Assembly: GCF_900187425.1 (NCBI RefSeq)
Contig: NZ_FYDJ01000008.1
Location: 186,001 to 250,000 of the forward strand
Origin: Pseudomonas sp. Irchel s3h14
GTDB lineage: Bacteria > Pseudomonadota > Gammaproteobacteria > Pseudomonadales > Pseudomonadaceae
Length of the DNA stretch: 64,000 nt
Direction of reading: 5' to 3'
Under the pieces are notes generated by a model that saw nothing but the letters and a program-made list of their open reading frames with translations, made no database searches and was not told the DNA's origin. Of the stretch, positions 53,001-61,750 are shown piece by piece; positions within the stretch are counted from its first letter, which is position 1, and every line of letters begins with the position of its first letter. Made by a program: the position numbers and the translations under genes.

Positions 53001-53934
53001 ACAACTCGATGCACAACTGGCACTTGAGGCCGAACGGGAGACAGCCTCCCTGCTGCTGTTGCGACAGACTCAAACGGCACTCACCCAAGCCAGAACCACT
53101 TACGACTTCCTCAGCAAGCGCTTTACCAGCTCGCAGCTTTACCAGTGGTTCACTGGCCAGCTGTCCATCTTCTATTACCAGGCGTATGACGAAGCCTTGT
53201 CGCTGTGCCAACTCACCGAGTCGTGTTGGCGCTACGAGATGGCCGAGTATTCGACACAGCCGTTCTTCCAACCCCAGGGCTGGAACAGTACCTATCGCGG
53301 ACTCGGCCCTGGGGAGTCGATGAAGCTGGGCTTGCTGAAGATGAAAAGCGCCTATCTTTTGAGTCATGAGCGCGAGCTGGAAATTCGCAAGACCGTGTCG
53401 TTACGCCTGCTCAAAGACAAGGACAAGGCCCCTGCATCCATCAATAAGCCCTGGAACGATACGCCTGCGGAGGGTGGGAAACCTCTGGTCACAGGCCTCA
53501 AGTCAGGTCTTGTAAATAATGGCTCATGTGAATTCGAACTGACCCAGCCCCTGTTTGACAATGACTACCCAGGGCACTGCCTGCGCCGGATCAAGAGCAT
53601 CAGCATCTCCCTGCCGGCGATCCTGGGCCCTTATGAGGATATCCGCGCCACCCTGACCCAGACCAGCAGCGATGTTGTCATGCCCGACGGCAGCAAGATG
53701 AGTAGCCGGCGAGCCAGTCAGCAAATAGCCCTTTCGACCGGTATCGACGACAACGGTCTGTTCACGTTGAACTTTCAGGATGAACGCTATCTGCCCTTCG
53801 AGTACACCGGCGCAATTTCAAAATGGAAGCTGTCGTTCCCTAATCACACCGCTCAGAAAGCCATGCTCGAATCGCTCACCGATATCATCGTGCAGGTGCA
53901 GTACACCGCAAAGGCTGATGGGGGTGCCCGATGA
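50044..53934 (+). CDS. Insecticidal Tc toxin TcA C-terminal part (TccB-like)
   Basis: This is the second half of TcA, carrying receptor-binding, neuraminidase-like and channel parts. The 1296-residue product has the neuraminidase-like stretch ANTYYWRSLDMAKRPHMGNS and RPVMFNNRLYVIWAE (about residues 200-270), and ERQYGEAERWLQFVFNPGRK near residue 560. A long helical pore-forming region at about residues 830-1050 contains an Ala/Gly-rich channel stretch. A C-terminal TcB-binding domain follows with SISLPAILGPYEDIRATLTQ. ATG at 50044 has AAGGA six bases upstream. Confidence 0.9.
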   Translation: MSITIEKQLNESLRDAQLALYLSAIVPEDEMLKSLKIAEHLKTPNDLYHYWLLDVLVSQDVPSSPVACAIASLQQYINSILANMEPGYHTANIPADQIETWRTVMHHYPTWVANQQLHYFPAVYLDPTLRRTRTDSFQQLENDINQNQLTSESVQTAVLAYLTRLEEVANLTILNGYIDGNDFANSTYYFIAKSRAANTYYWRSLDMAKRPHMGNSVASAKYDAPEPEAWSDWKRANLPISESAIEHTIRPVMFNNRLYVIWAECICQEDRPVTKTAEDSTTKTAERPETNPLFRLNLCYKKYDESWSTPQTCLQGYASRALFHGKNLADLKLDTHTIALNDERHSTHSLHIGLYVNDQFPTSDFAPQFHLSADIDKDSNITTSPTRSNTEELAIAITHKLLHSGIPATTAKAWNNENKRTLQFSRVDANNNKLKAPRFGFRLADNSGTTEFIDFKDSAIEKSDDSVTEGRKDRTPIRMNITFARHLIERAETGMDKLLSWETQHLPEPAFKENGVPENMDFYGAYGRYFVELFLYLPWLMAHRFNLERQYGEAERWLQFVFNPGRKKVNDGNPDYWNAVPLISATPAPGQPSYAIQGPQDPHQIALSYPVHFRKALYMLYIDILANRGDTAYRTLTPDGLAEAKLWYIRALDLLGPRPDLRQTDLWSTVTLQTFSDETNSALRAFENELGIKKKNQPAATSPNVAPEVCVRPYAPPPSVHAIDTPHLRLPFNPVLISRWEKLESRLHNLRHNLDIVGKPLSLSLFTAPAAPADLLRSNPQRAAEPGIDRRPSLDIPPYRFSTLHAHAISAVDTVIQFGTTLLSFIERTEQAIYQEIQQQHLWNLANITVDLQTQALKIDQKNKEALLASKAIVEGRMDYYSQLVNEVVNPGEVAAATLHLTGRIAEASAYAAQVVGQGLKVIPNIFGLADGGHRVEGVPFAVMAGAQGVAAAAHGAGEALERAAQYRRRHQEWTLARDQARLEIAQLDAQLALEAERETASLLLLRQTQTALTQARTTYDFLSKRFTSSQLYQWFTGQLSIFYYQAYDEALSLCQLTESCWRYEMAEYSTQPFFQPQGWNSTYRGLGPGESMKLGLLKMKSAYLLSHERELEIRKTVSLRLLKDKDKAPASINKPWNDTPAEGGKPLVTGLKSGLVNNGSCEFELTQPLFDNDYPGHCLRRIKSISISLPAILGPYEDIRATLTQTSSDVVMPDGSKMSSRRASQQIALSTGIDDNGLFTLNFQDERYLPFEYTGAISKWKLSFPNHTAQKAMLESLTDIIVQVQYTAKADGGAR

Positions 53935-56900
53935 GCGAACAAACCTCCATACCTGTCGATCTTCCGGCCTTGCCCAAGGGCGGCGGGGCGATTCAAAGCA
54001 TTGGTAATGGCTTAGGCCCGATAGGGTCCAGCGGCGCGGCTTCCTGTGAGATTCCCCTGCCTGTTTCACCGGGTCGCGGATATGCCCCAGCCCTGGCCCT
54101 GAGCTACAGCAGTGCTCAAGGCAACGGTGTCTTCGGCCTCGGCTGGAAATTGTCCCTGCCTACCGTTACACGACACACCCGTCTGGGCGTCCCGGCCTAC
54201 ACCCACGATGATTTGTTCGTCGGCCCCAGTGGTGAGATCTGGATGCCTGAACGGGACAAAACAACAGGCGCAATCAAATCCAGCCACAAGATGTGCAGCG
54301 ACGGCAAACAGCGGGTGCAACATGCTGTCGTGCGTTATCGACCTCGGGTCGAAGCCGCCTTCGATTTGATCGAGCACTGGTCCAGCGCCACGAACAAACC
54401 GGGCTTCTGGCTGATACACAGCGCCGACGGCAGCCAACACTTGTACGGAAAAACACCGTCGGCACATCGCGCAGATCCCGACGCATCAGTACGGGTAGGC
54501 GAGTGGTTGCTCGAAGAGAGCATGAATGCTCATGGCGAGCACATTCTTTATGAATACACCGCTGATGAGGCCGCTACTCAGGGCTCCGCCGATTACCGCG
54601 CCCAGCGCTACCTGAGTCGCGTGCGCTATGGCAACTTCCACGCTGACTCACAGTTGTACCTGTGCAAAGTCGATGGCCTCAACGATAAGAAATGGCATTT
54701 CGAGCTGTGTTTCGACTATGGCGAACGCAGCGTTAGCCTGGAAGACACGCCTGGTTACGAAGGGACGCTGCCGTGCTCTGTACGCAGTGATCCGTTCTCG
54801 GAGTTCGCCTACGGTTTTGAATTGGGCACTCAACGCTTGTGCCAACAGGTTCTGATGTTTCATTACTTCCCGGATGAAACATCGATGGGCCGCGAACCAA
54901 TACTGGTGCACCGCCTCCTGCTCCAGTATCAGACCGGCGCTCTATCCTATAGCTGCCTGAGCGCAGCGTTGACCCAAGCCTTTGGCGCAAATACTGATAA
55001 ATACCAACCTCCACTTGAATTCACCTACACCGGTTTCACGCTCAAGCCTGAGGCTCGCCACTTCAAACCCTTCGAGGCGCTGGCCAGGCTCAATCACCAG
55101 GAGCGGTTTCAGTTCGTCGATCTGCTGGGAGAAGGACTGCCGGGCATTCTTCATCGAACAGACAAAAGCTGGCGCTACAGCCAGCCTTTGCGGGACGACA
55201 ACGCAGGAGATCACGTCATGTACGCACCATGGCGCGAGCTGCCACGAATCCCGCTGGCTGACAGCCAAAAATCTCCTCGACAATTTCTCGGTGACCTCAG
55301 CGGTGACGGCCGTCCGGACTGGATCGTGGCACACCCCGAGTTCAGCGGTTTCTTCACGCTGAGCCCGGATGGAGATTGGTCGAATTTCACCTCATTCACC
55401 GCTGTTCCGACCGAGTTTTTCCATCCTCAAGGACAATTGGCCAGTCTGATGGGGACCGGGCGCAGCGATCTGATCATGATCGGACCGCGCAGTGTGCGCC
55501 TGTACGCCAACCAGAAAAAAACCGGCTTCGCCCCTTCAACCGAAGTGTCACGTCACGCCGATGAAGATGATCTACCGCAGCCCGGCAACTCACCCGGTGA
55601 ACTGGTGGCCTTCAGCGATTTTCTGGGCAGTGGCCAACAGCACCTGATCCGTATTCGTCACAACGAAGTGAAATGCTGGCCCAACCTGGGCCGTGGACGT
55701 TTCGGGAAGGGGCGGGTGATCGCCACCCTGGATTTCTCATACGAGCAATTCGATGCATCACGCGTCCTGCTGGCCGACCTGGACGGCTCGGGGGCCGCTG
55801 ACCTTATTTATCTGCAACCTGATTGCGCGCGCATTTTCATGAACCACGGCGGCAACAAACTGGGGCCTGCGGTCGACTTACCCTGGCCCGAAGGCCTGCG
55901 CCATGACCGGTTTTGCAAGGTCAGCGCCGCAGACCTGCAGGGGGTTGGCTGCTCCAGTCTGGTTTTCAGCGTACCTGGAGAGGAAAGCCGGCATTGGCGC
56001 TACGACTTCATTGACACCAAACCCTACTTGCTCAAGTCGACCAACAACAACATGGGCGCTAGTGGCAGCGTCAGCTATCGCAGTTCTGCACAAGAGTGGC
56101 TGGACGAAAAAAAGCAGTCACTCAAGAACAACAAACCAGCGATCTCACGTTTGCCATTTCCTCTGTTCCTGGTCAAGCAACAGACCCAGTACGACGAAAT
56201 CACCGGCAATCGGCTGACCCAGCGGTTCAAATATCGACGTGGCTTCTACGACAGCACCGAACGAGAGTTCCGGGGTTTCGGCCTGCTCCAGCAAACTGAT
56301 AGCCCGACCAGCCGTGGCAGCACAGCGAACAGCCCTCACACCTCAGCGACACTGACCAAGACCTGGTTCCACACCGGTGAAGAGGTAGACCCGTCCAACC
56401 TTGGTTACAACCGTAGCGATACGACAGCCGCAGCCCTGAAGGCAACAGTTCTCGAGATGGGAGAAAGCTGGGGGCCAGCTGAACACACGTCGGTCGTTGA
56501 CGCCGTCCGTCACAGGCAGGCCCGAATGCGCGAGTTCGCTCGAGCGTTGAGCGGCCACACTTTGCGGGTAGAAACGTACGGTCAGGACCAGGACCCGAAA
56601 GCAAAGCACCCTTATTCGGTGCAACAACATCGGTACCTGATACGCGAGCTCAGGGGCCTGGGTAAACACAGCCCCTATTCAATCGTGCATCCCGCGGTCG
56701 TGGAATCCATTAACTATCAGTACGAGCGCATTCCTGATGATCCTCGCTGCACCCACACGATCAATCTGGAATGGGACTCATATGGTCACCTCACCCACAG
56801 CCTGGAGACCAGTTACGCACGGCGTAAAACAGCTACCGATTCCCCCCCTTTCACGGATACCTGGCAAAACAAATGGTGGAGCGATGCCCATGACGAGGAC

Positions 56901-58025
56901 CAGCAGTACTACTACCTGAACGAAATAAAAGCTCAATTCATCAACGTTAACACCCAGGGCAGGCGCCTGGGCCTGCGTTACCTGCAACGCACCAACGCGT
57001 TGAAGTTGCCTAAGGCACCCTCGGCCGGAGGCCTGGAACCCAAAACCATCAACCATGAAAACATGCTTGAACTGAGCAATTCAGCCGCCTGGAAAACCAG
57101 GCGGGTCATGACCGGCCTGTCTTTACAGCGTTACAGAAAACCAGACGCAAGCGACACCTTCGCTGATGGTCAGGCCAGCGTCGAAGCCTTGTTTGATCAC
57201 CTGGAAGCAGCCGAACTCAATGAGCTGGCGTTGAAGGCCTACGACGTGCTCAAACTTAAACCGGGCAACGCGTCTTTTGATATGACGAAGAAACTCCAGG
57301 GCAGTGGCTACAAAAAAATGCCCATCGCTTTAGCGGCCGACAAGGAGTGGGATAAACAGGGCAAACTCTGGTCAGTACGACGCGGTTTCACCACTTACGC
57401 AAAACTGGACGGTTTTTTCAGGGCGCTGACATTCAAGGAAAGCCAACAGCATGGCTCAACGGCAATCACCTACGACGCTTATTACTGCCTGACCACCACT
57501 GTCAAACTACCGGACAACTGCACCACCACAGCGTCAAATATTGACTACCGAACACTCCAGCCAAAACAGATCACCGACCCCAACGGTAATGTCCAGGAAG
57601 CGTTGTACGATGTAGCCGGACAAGTTCAAGCCGCCACCTACCACAAAAGCAGCTCTGGTGAGGATATCGGCTTCAAACCCATAGCCACCTATACCCGCTA
57701 TTACGATGACCGGCCCGACATCGCCATCGGAAATCCCGGCAGGGCACTCCAGGATGTCGCCAGCGCCTACTTTTACTCTCCGCTCAGTTGGATGGGACAT
57801 ATTGCGGCCACCACCACGCAAGAGCAGGAGTGGCGCAAGCAAGCCGTTGCGCAAGGCGATCTGTTGCCCAGCGGGCATGTCCGCGCCAGCGCCCGTACTC
57901 GCCTGGCCGACCTCAGTACCAAAACACCTTACGAGCAAACACTCCAGACGCTGATAGAAAGCGTCGCGCGCGAACCGGTGCACTGCGCCACGATGCAGGC
58001 AGACCGATTCCACAGCGACTCTTAA
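53931..58025 (+). CDS. Tc toxin TcB (SpvB/TcdB), ending at a premature in-frame stop
   Basis: TcB forms the cocoon with TcC and the beta-propeller gate to TcA. The 1364-residue open part has an N-terminal SpvB domain (GGGAIQSIGNGLGPIGSSGA, about residues 15-330). FG-GAP/VCBS propeller repeats follow (DLSGDGRPDWIV, DLDGSGAADLIYL) to about residue 690, then TcdB middle domains. It ends at TAA 58023-58025. The same frame then continues without any frameshift for 149 codons (58026-58472) with the normal TcB C-terminus. It overlaps the tccB-like stop by four bases. Confidence 0.88.
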   Translation: MSEQTSIPVDLPALPKGGGAIQSIGNGLGPIGSSGAASCEIPLPVSPGRGYAPALALSYSSAQGNGVFGLGWKLSLPTVTRHTRLGVPAYTHDDLFVGPSGEIWMPERDKTTGAIKSSHKMCSDGKQRVQHAVVRYRPRVEAAFDLIEHWSSATNKPGFWLIHSADGSQHLYGKTPSAHRADPDASVRVGEWLLEESMNAHGEHILYEYTADEAATQGSADYRAQRYLSRVRYGNFHADSQLYLCKVDGLNDKKWHFELCFDYGERSVSLEDTPGYEGTLPCSVRSDPFSEFAYGFELGTQRLCQQVLMFHYFPDETSMGREPILVHRLLLQYQTGALSYSCLSAALTQAFGANTDKYQPPLEFTYTGFTLKPEARHFKPFEALARLNHQERFQFVDLLGEGLPGILHRTDKSWRYSQPLRDDNAGDHVMYAPWRELPRIPLADSQKSPRQFLGDLSGDGRPDWIVAHPEFSGFFTLSPDGDWSNFTSFTAVPTEFFHPQGQLASLMGTGRSDLIMIGPRSVRLYANQKKTGFAPSTEVSRHADEDDLPQPGNSPGELVAFSDFLGSGQQHLIRIRHNEVKCWPNLGRGRFGKGRVIATLDFSYEQFDASRVLLADLDGSGAADLIYLQPDCARIFMNHGGNKLGPAVDLPWPEGLRHDRFCKVSAADLQGVGCSSLVFSVPGEESRHWRYDFIDTKPYLLKSTNNNMGASGSVSYRSSAQEWLDEKKQSLKNNKPAISRLPFPLFLVKQQTQYDEITGNRLTQRFKYRRGFYDSTEREFRGFGLLQQTDSPTSRGSTANSPHTSATLTKTWFHTGEEVDPSNLGYNRSDTTAAALKATVLEMGESWGPAEHTSVVDAVRHRQARMREFARALSGHTLRVETYGQDQDPKAKHPYSVQQHRYLIRELRGLGKHSPYSIVHPAVVESINYQYERIPDDPRCTHTINLEWDSYGHLTHSLETSYARRKTATDSPPFTDTWQNKWWSDAHDEDQQYYYLNEIKAQFINVNTQGRRLGLRYLQRTNALKLPKAPSAGGLEPKTINHENMLELSNSAAWKTRRVMTGLSLQRYRKPDASDTFADGQASVEALFDHLEAAELNELALKAYDVLKLKPGNASFDMTKKLQGSGYKKMPIALAADKEWDKQGKLWSVRRGFTTYAKLDGFFRALTFKESQQHGSTAITYDAYYCLTTTVKLPDNCTTTASNIDYRTLQPKQITDPNGNVQEALYDVAGQVQAATYHKSSSGEDIGFKPIATYTRYYDDRPDIAIGNPGRALQDVASAYFYSPLSWMGHIAATTTQEQEWRKQAVAQGDLLPSGHVRASARTRLADLSTKTPYEQTLQTLIESVAREPVHCATMQADRFHSDS

Positions 58026-58472
58026 CGACAAACCCGCATCGCCGTCGTTTGCTGGGATGGTTTTGGCCGGCAGTTACAAAGCAAACAAAAAGTCGAGCCG
58101 GGAATGGCCTGGATCGTTAATGAAGGCGGCACACTGACGCCGTTGAATGACAAACCGCAAGAGCGCGAAGTCAATCTTCGCTGGCGTGTCAGCGAGCGTA
58201 TCGAATACGACAATAAAGGCCTGGTAATTCGTACCTATCGACCCTACTTCAGTGACCGGCATCGGTATATCAACGATGAGTCGCTACGTCAGTCAGGACT
58301 TTGCGATCAGCATTTCCATGACCCACTGGGCCGACTCATTCGCGTCATCAATGCCAACGGCGACGAGCGTCGGTACACCTACCACCCCTGGTATTCCATC
58401 ACCGAGGACGAGAACGACACCCGGCCCGACACGCCGTCCGATGATTCAACTACGCATGGAGGCGAAGTATGA
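58026..58472 (+). pseudogene. C-terminal TcB segment beyond the in-frame stop
   Basis: This stretch has the same frame as the preceding gene (both start positions divisible by three). It reads RQTRIAVVCWDGFGRQLQSK and GPLGRLIRVINANGDERRY-type Rhs sequence and ends at TGA overlapping the TcC start. It would be residues 1366-1513 of a full-length TcB of normal size. An internal ATG at 58104 has no good ribosome-binding site. It may be expressed only by readthrough, or be dead. Confidence 0.85.
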
Positions 58473-61249
58473 GTACCAACATTCATCATCACACCCCGAC
58501 ACTGAACGTCGTCGACGGCCGTGGCTTTCAGGTTCGCGAAGTCACCTACCTGTGCAATGAATCCATCGCACAACCTCAGGCCCGTATTGCTCGTTACGTA
58601 CATGAAATCAATGGTCAGGTCGTTGAGCAACGCAGCAGCGCCAGCGTAATAACCGCTGATTCAAAGCAGCTCAGCAGTCTGTCGGGGGCTTTGTTACTGA
58701 CCCAAAGCATAGATGCAGGCTGGCGCCTGACCTTCTTCGGCGAAGCCGGTCAGGCGGCGGAAAAATGGGACTCTCGCGGTAACCATTGGCAAATGCACCA
58801 TGACAATCAGTTGCGCCCGACGGTGATTTACGAAGAGCCCGACGGAAAAAACCGCCAGGCCATCGAACGTTTTACTTATGCAGACAACTCAACCGACTAT
58901 GCAAAAACGAACCAGTGCGGTCGGTTGATTCGCCATGATGATCCGGCAGGCAAACTGCTTTTATCCGAGTATGACCTGACGGGAAAGTTGCTCAGCGAAA
59001 CGCGACACTTTCTGAAAGATCAACAAACACCGGACTGGCCGGAAGAACTCGGCAAACGTGATGGGTTGCTAGAAAACGATACCGAGTACACCACCGACTG
59101 GCAGTACGCACCCACTGGCGAGATCCTCGAACAAGAAGATGCCAAAGGGCATACGCAACGTTTCTGGTTCGATGTCGCCGGACAGCTCAAAAAAGTGACC
59201 CTGCAACTCGATGATGCCACCGAACACAGGCTGATTCTCGATCAGGTCAGGTACAACGCCCAGGGTCAGATCGAATCGCAGACCCTGGGAGGAAAGATCA
59301 CCAGTGCAGCGGTTTACACGCCTGAAAATGGCCGCATGAACCAACTGAAAACATCGCGAGAAGGAAGGGCTCTCCAAGAGCGGCACTACGCCTATGACGC
59401 TGTCGGCAATGTGTTGAACGTCAAGGACCACACCAAATCCGAACAGCACTACGCCAACCAACGCATAGAGCCGATCAGCACTTATGTCTACGACAGCCTC
59501 TATCAGTTGACCCAGGCTTCGGGTCGTGAAGAGCAGGGAGCCCGCATTCACGCACCGCTCCCCGATTGGTTGTCGAGTCCGGGTGACCGGAGCCGGCTAC
59601 TCAACTTCACTCAGCGTTACACCTATGATGAGCGCGCAAATCTGATCAAGCTGCAACATCAGCGCGCGGGAAATAATTACACCCGTGAGATGAGCATCGC
59701 CCCTGACAGCAATCGCGGGCTGTTATGGACAACGGGCGATCCGATACCCGACTTTGCACAGAGCTTCGACACCAACGGCAATCTACAACTGCTGCACGCC
59801 GGGCAACCTATGGAGTGGAACGCACGCAACCAATTACAACGCGTGACACTGGTCGAACGCACAGAGCAAGCAGCGGATACGGAAAGCTACCTCTACGACG
59901 GCAACGGTCAGCGCGTTCGCAAACGACAAACCCAAAAGGCACACGCGCTCCTCCGCAGCAATGACGTCACCTATTTGCCGGGCCTGGAAATCCGTGAAAG
60001 CACTGCGCAGACACTCGATGTCATCACTGTGCAAGCAGGGCGCTGCAGTGTGCGTTGTCTGCATTGGAGCCTGGGAGCTCCCTCGGCTATCACGAATGAC
60101 GCTTTGCGTTACAGCTTCGATGACCACCTGGGCTCCAATACAATGGAGCTGGACGCTGAAGGCAGCCTGATCAGCGAGGAAGGTTATTACCCCTATGGCG
60201 GCACGGCCTGGAGGGCTGCCCGTACAGTACTGGAAGCGAAGTACAAAACCATTCGCTACTCAGGCAAGGAGCGCGATGCCAGTGGGTTGTATTACTACGG
60301 CCAACGGTATTACGCGCCATGGTTACAGCGTTGGGTCAGCCCGGACCCAATGGGGACGGCTGACGGGTTGAATCTGTATTGCATGGTGGGGAACAACCCG
60401 GTGAGATTTGTCGATACTCAAGGGCTGGTGCGCGCTGATTTGGCAGATGTGCCAGTGGTTCAGAGCTACTACAACCAGTTTTCGGTGAAAACCGTTTCGA
60501 TGACCGATGCCCCAAGACAATTTGCAGAAGCAAAAACAGCGGAACTGACCGCGCGGCAAACTCAATTTCCCAATCGAACGAACCCTCTGACACCCAGAGA
60601 AATCGCCGGGATCGAAGTCGCTAATCCAACGTTCAAAACTTACTCAAAAAACAAACTGAATGAGTACACCGCACACGCAGCGGTCACTACGGTGGATGGT
60701 CGCTTTTCGTCCTGGGAGCATTTCAACTTCCCTGAACATCTGGGCGGCAGCCCCTATCCTGGGGTTGTCATGTATCGAAACCCCTTCCCTTCATCTACCG
60801 GCCCAGCCGATTTGGGTATCTTTGAAGTCACCCAACCAGAGACTTACATGGCTCAGGTTGAACGAGATTATGCCAATCAGCATGACGTAGCCCTCCACCC
60901 GACACTGGCTCGGGAGATTCGCGACCATCTGGGAAACTCCGGACATTTGTTCCCCATCAAGTCGGGTACTCCCGGACGTCATGCCGAAGTCCGGAGCAGG
61001 AACGCTTTGCTCAATAGTCCATCGAGCGCCAGCGTTCTGCCTGAAAACATATTTGTGATGACACAACGTCTGAAGGGTGTTGCCGATACTCAGCAAGCGA
61101 CCGATTTCCCCACATGCATGAACTGTAATGTCTTGATCCCTAGGGACATCAACATTCCCACCGGGCGACTCGATCCCATCGATTACTCAGCACATTTACA
61201 ATCGATGCATTCATTCAGAGCCCAATACTCACGGAGCCCCAACCCGTAG
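58469..61249 (+). CDS. Tc toxin TcC with deaminase-like C-terminal cargo
   Basis: TcC completes the Tc cocoon and carries the toxin released into the target cell. The 926-residue product has Rhs/YD repeats to about residue 652, closing with the core signature YYYGQRYYAPWLQRWVSPDP and NNPVRFVDTQG. The aspartates there fit the TcC self-cleaving protease. The variable part (residues 653-926) has His838-Ala-Glu840 and Cys883-Met-Asn-Cys886 (FPTCMNC). This is the HAE...CxxC zinc signature of the deaminase fold used by many polymorphic toxins (YwqJ-like). ATG at 58469 follows GGAGG and overlaps the TcB stop. Confidence 0.88.
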   Translation: MSTNIHHHTPTLNVVDGRGFQVREVTYLCNESIAQPQARIARYVHEINGQVVEQRSSASVITADSKQLSSLSGALLLTQSIDAGWRLTFFGEAGQAAEKWDSRGNHWQMHHDNQLRPTVIYEEPDGKNRQAIERFTYADNSTDYAKTNQCGRLIRHDDPAGKLLLSEYDLTGKLLSETRHFLKDQQTPDWPEELGKRDGLLENDTEYTTDWQYAPTGEILEQEDAKGHTQRFWFDVAGQLKKVTLQLDDATEHRLILDQVRYNAQGQIESQTLGGKITSAAVYTPENGRMNQLKTSREGRALQERHYAYDAVGNVLNVKDHTKSEQHYANQRIEPISTYVYDSLYQLTQASGREEQGARIHAPLPDWLSSPGDRSRLLNFTQRYTYDERANLIKLQHQRAGNNYTREMSIAPDSNRGLLWTTGDPIPDFAQSFDTNGNLQLLHAGQPMEWNARNQLQRVTLVERTEQAADTESYLYDGNGQRVRKRQTQKAHALLRSNDVTYLPGLEIRESTAQTLDVITVQAGRCSVRCLHWSLGAPSAITNDALRYSFDDHLGSNTMELDAEGSLISEEGYYPYGGTAWRAARTVLEAKYKTIRYSGKERDASGLYYYGQRYYAPWLQRWVSPDPMGTADGLNLYCMVGNNPVRFVDTQGLVRADLADVPVVQSYYNQFSVKTVSMTDAPRQFAEAKTAELTARQTQFPNRTNPLTPREIAGIEVANPTFKTYSKNKLNEYTAHAAVTTVDGRFSSWEHFNFPEHLGGSPYPGVVMYRNPFPSSTGPADLGIFEVTQPETYMAQVERDYANQHDVALHPTLAREIRDHLGNSGHLFPIKSGTPGRHAEVRSRNALLNSPSSASVLPENIFVMTQRLKGVADTQQATDFPTCMNCNVLIPRDINIPTGRLDPIDYSAHLQSMHSFRAQYSRSPNP

Positions 61250-61261
61250 CGGGTATGTACT

Positions 61262-61630
61262 TCACACACAGATCGCATTGGTAAACACCAACCGATTGCC
61301 GAACGGATCGCTGATGGTCATGTCCTGGCTACCCCAGGGCATTGCCTGTATCTGTGGGTGCGAAAACTTATATTCCTTCGCCAACAATTGTTGCTGAAAG
61401 GCCTCAAGCTCATCGGTCTCGATCCGCAACGCCGAGCCTGGTGTGCTGTCGCCGTGATGTTCGGACAGATGCAGCACGCACTCACCACGGGAAACTTGCA
61501 GGTACAACGGAAAGTTAGGCTCGAAACGATGCTGCCAGTCGATCTTGAAACCCAGGAAGTCGACGTAGAACTCCACGGCCTTGATTTCATCGAAAATCCG
61601 CAGGATCGGGGTGGTTTTGCCGAAGCTCAT
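61262..61630 (-). CDS. Glyoxalase/bleomycin-resistance-fold (VOC) protein
   Basis: This is a small VOC-superfamily protein. The 122-residue product has TTPILRIFDEIKAVEFYVDF and CVLHLSEHHGD, and ends DPFGNRLVFTN, the usual closing strand of the bleomycin-resistance/glyoxalase family. Its substrate is unknown. It is convergent with the Tc operon, and 61631-61750 before the next gene holds nothing recognised. Confidence 0.87.
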   Translation of the reverse strand: MSFGKTTPILRIFDEIKAVEFYVDFLGFKIDWQHRFEPNFPLYLQVSRGECVLHLSEHHGDSTPGSALRIETDELEAFQQQLLAKEYKFSHPQIQAMPWGSQDMTISDPFGNRLVFTNAICV

Positions 61631-61750
61631 GGAGTTGCTCCCAGACTGATAAGGCCCAGAGTGTAGCTGGGCGAGATGTCAGCGCTTCGGCTTGGCGATG
61701 GCTTTCTTTAGTCTCAATGTGCCATCACTGCGACGCAGCACTCGGAATGT

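Noticed and set aside
58104..58472. Independent small gene after TcB
   Set aside because: It is in the same frame as TcB and continues its sequence, with no ribosome-binding site, so it is the severed TcB end and not a separate gene.
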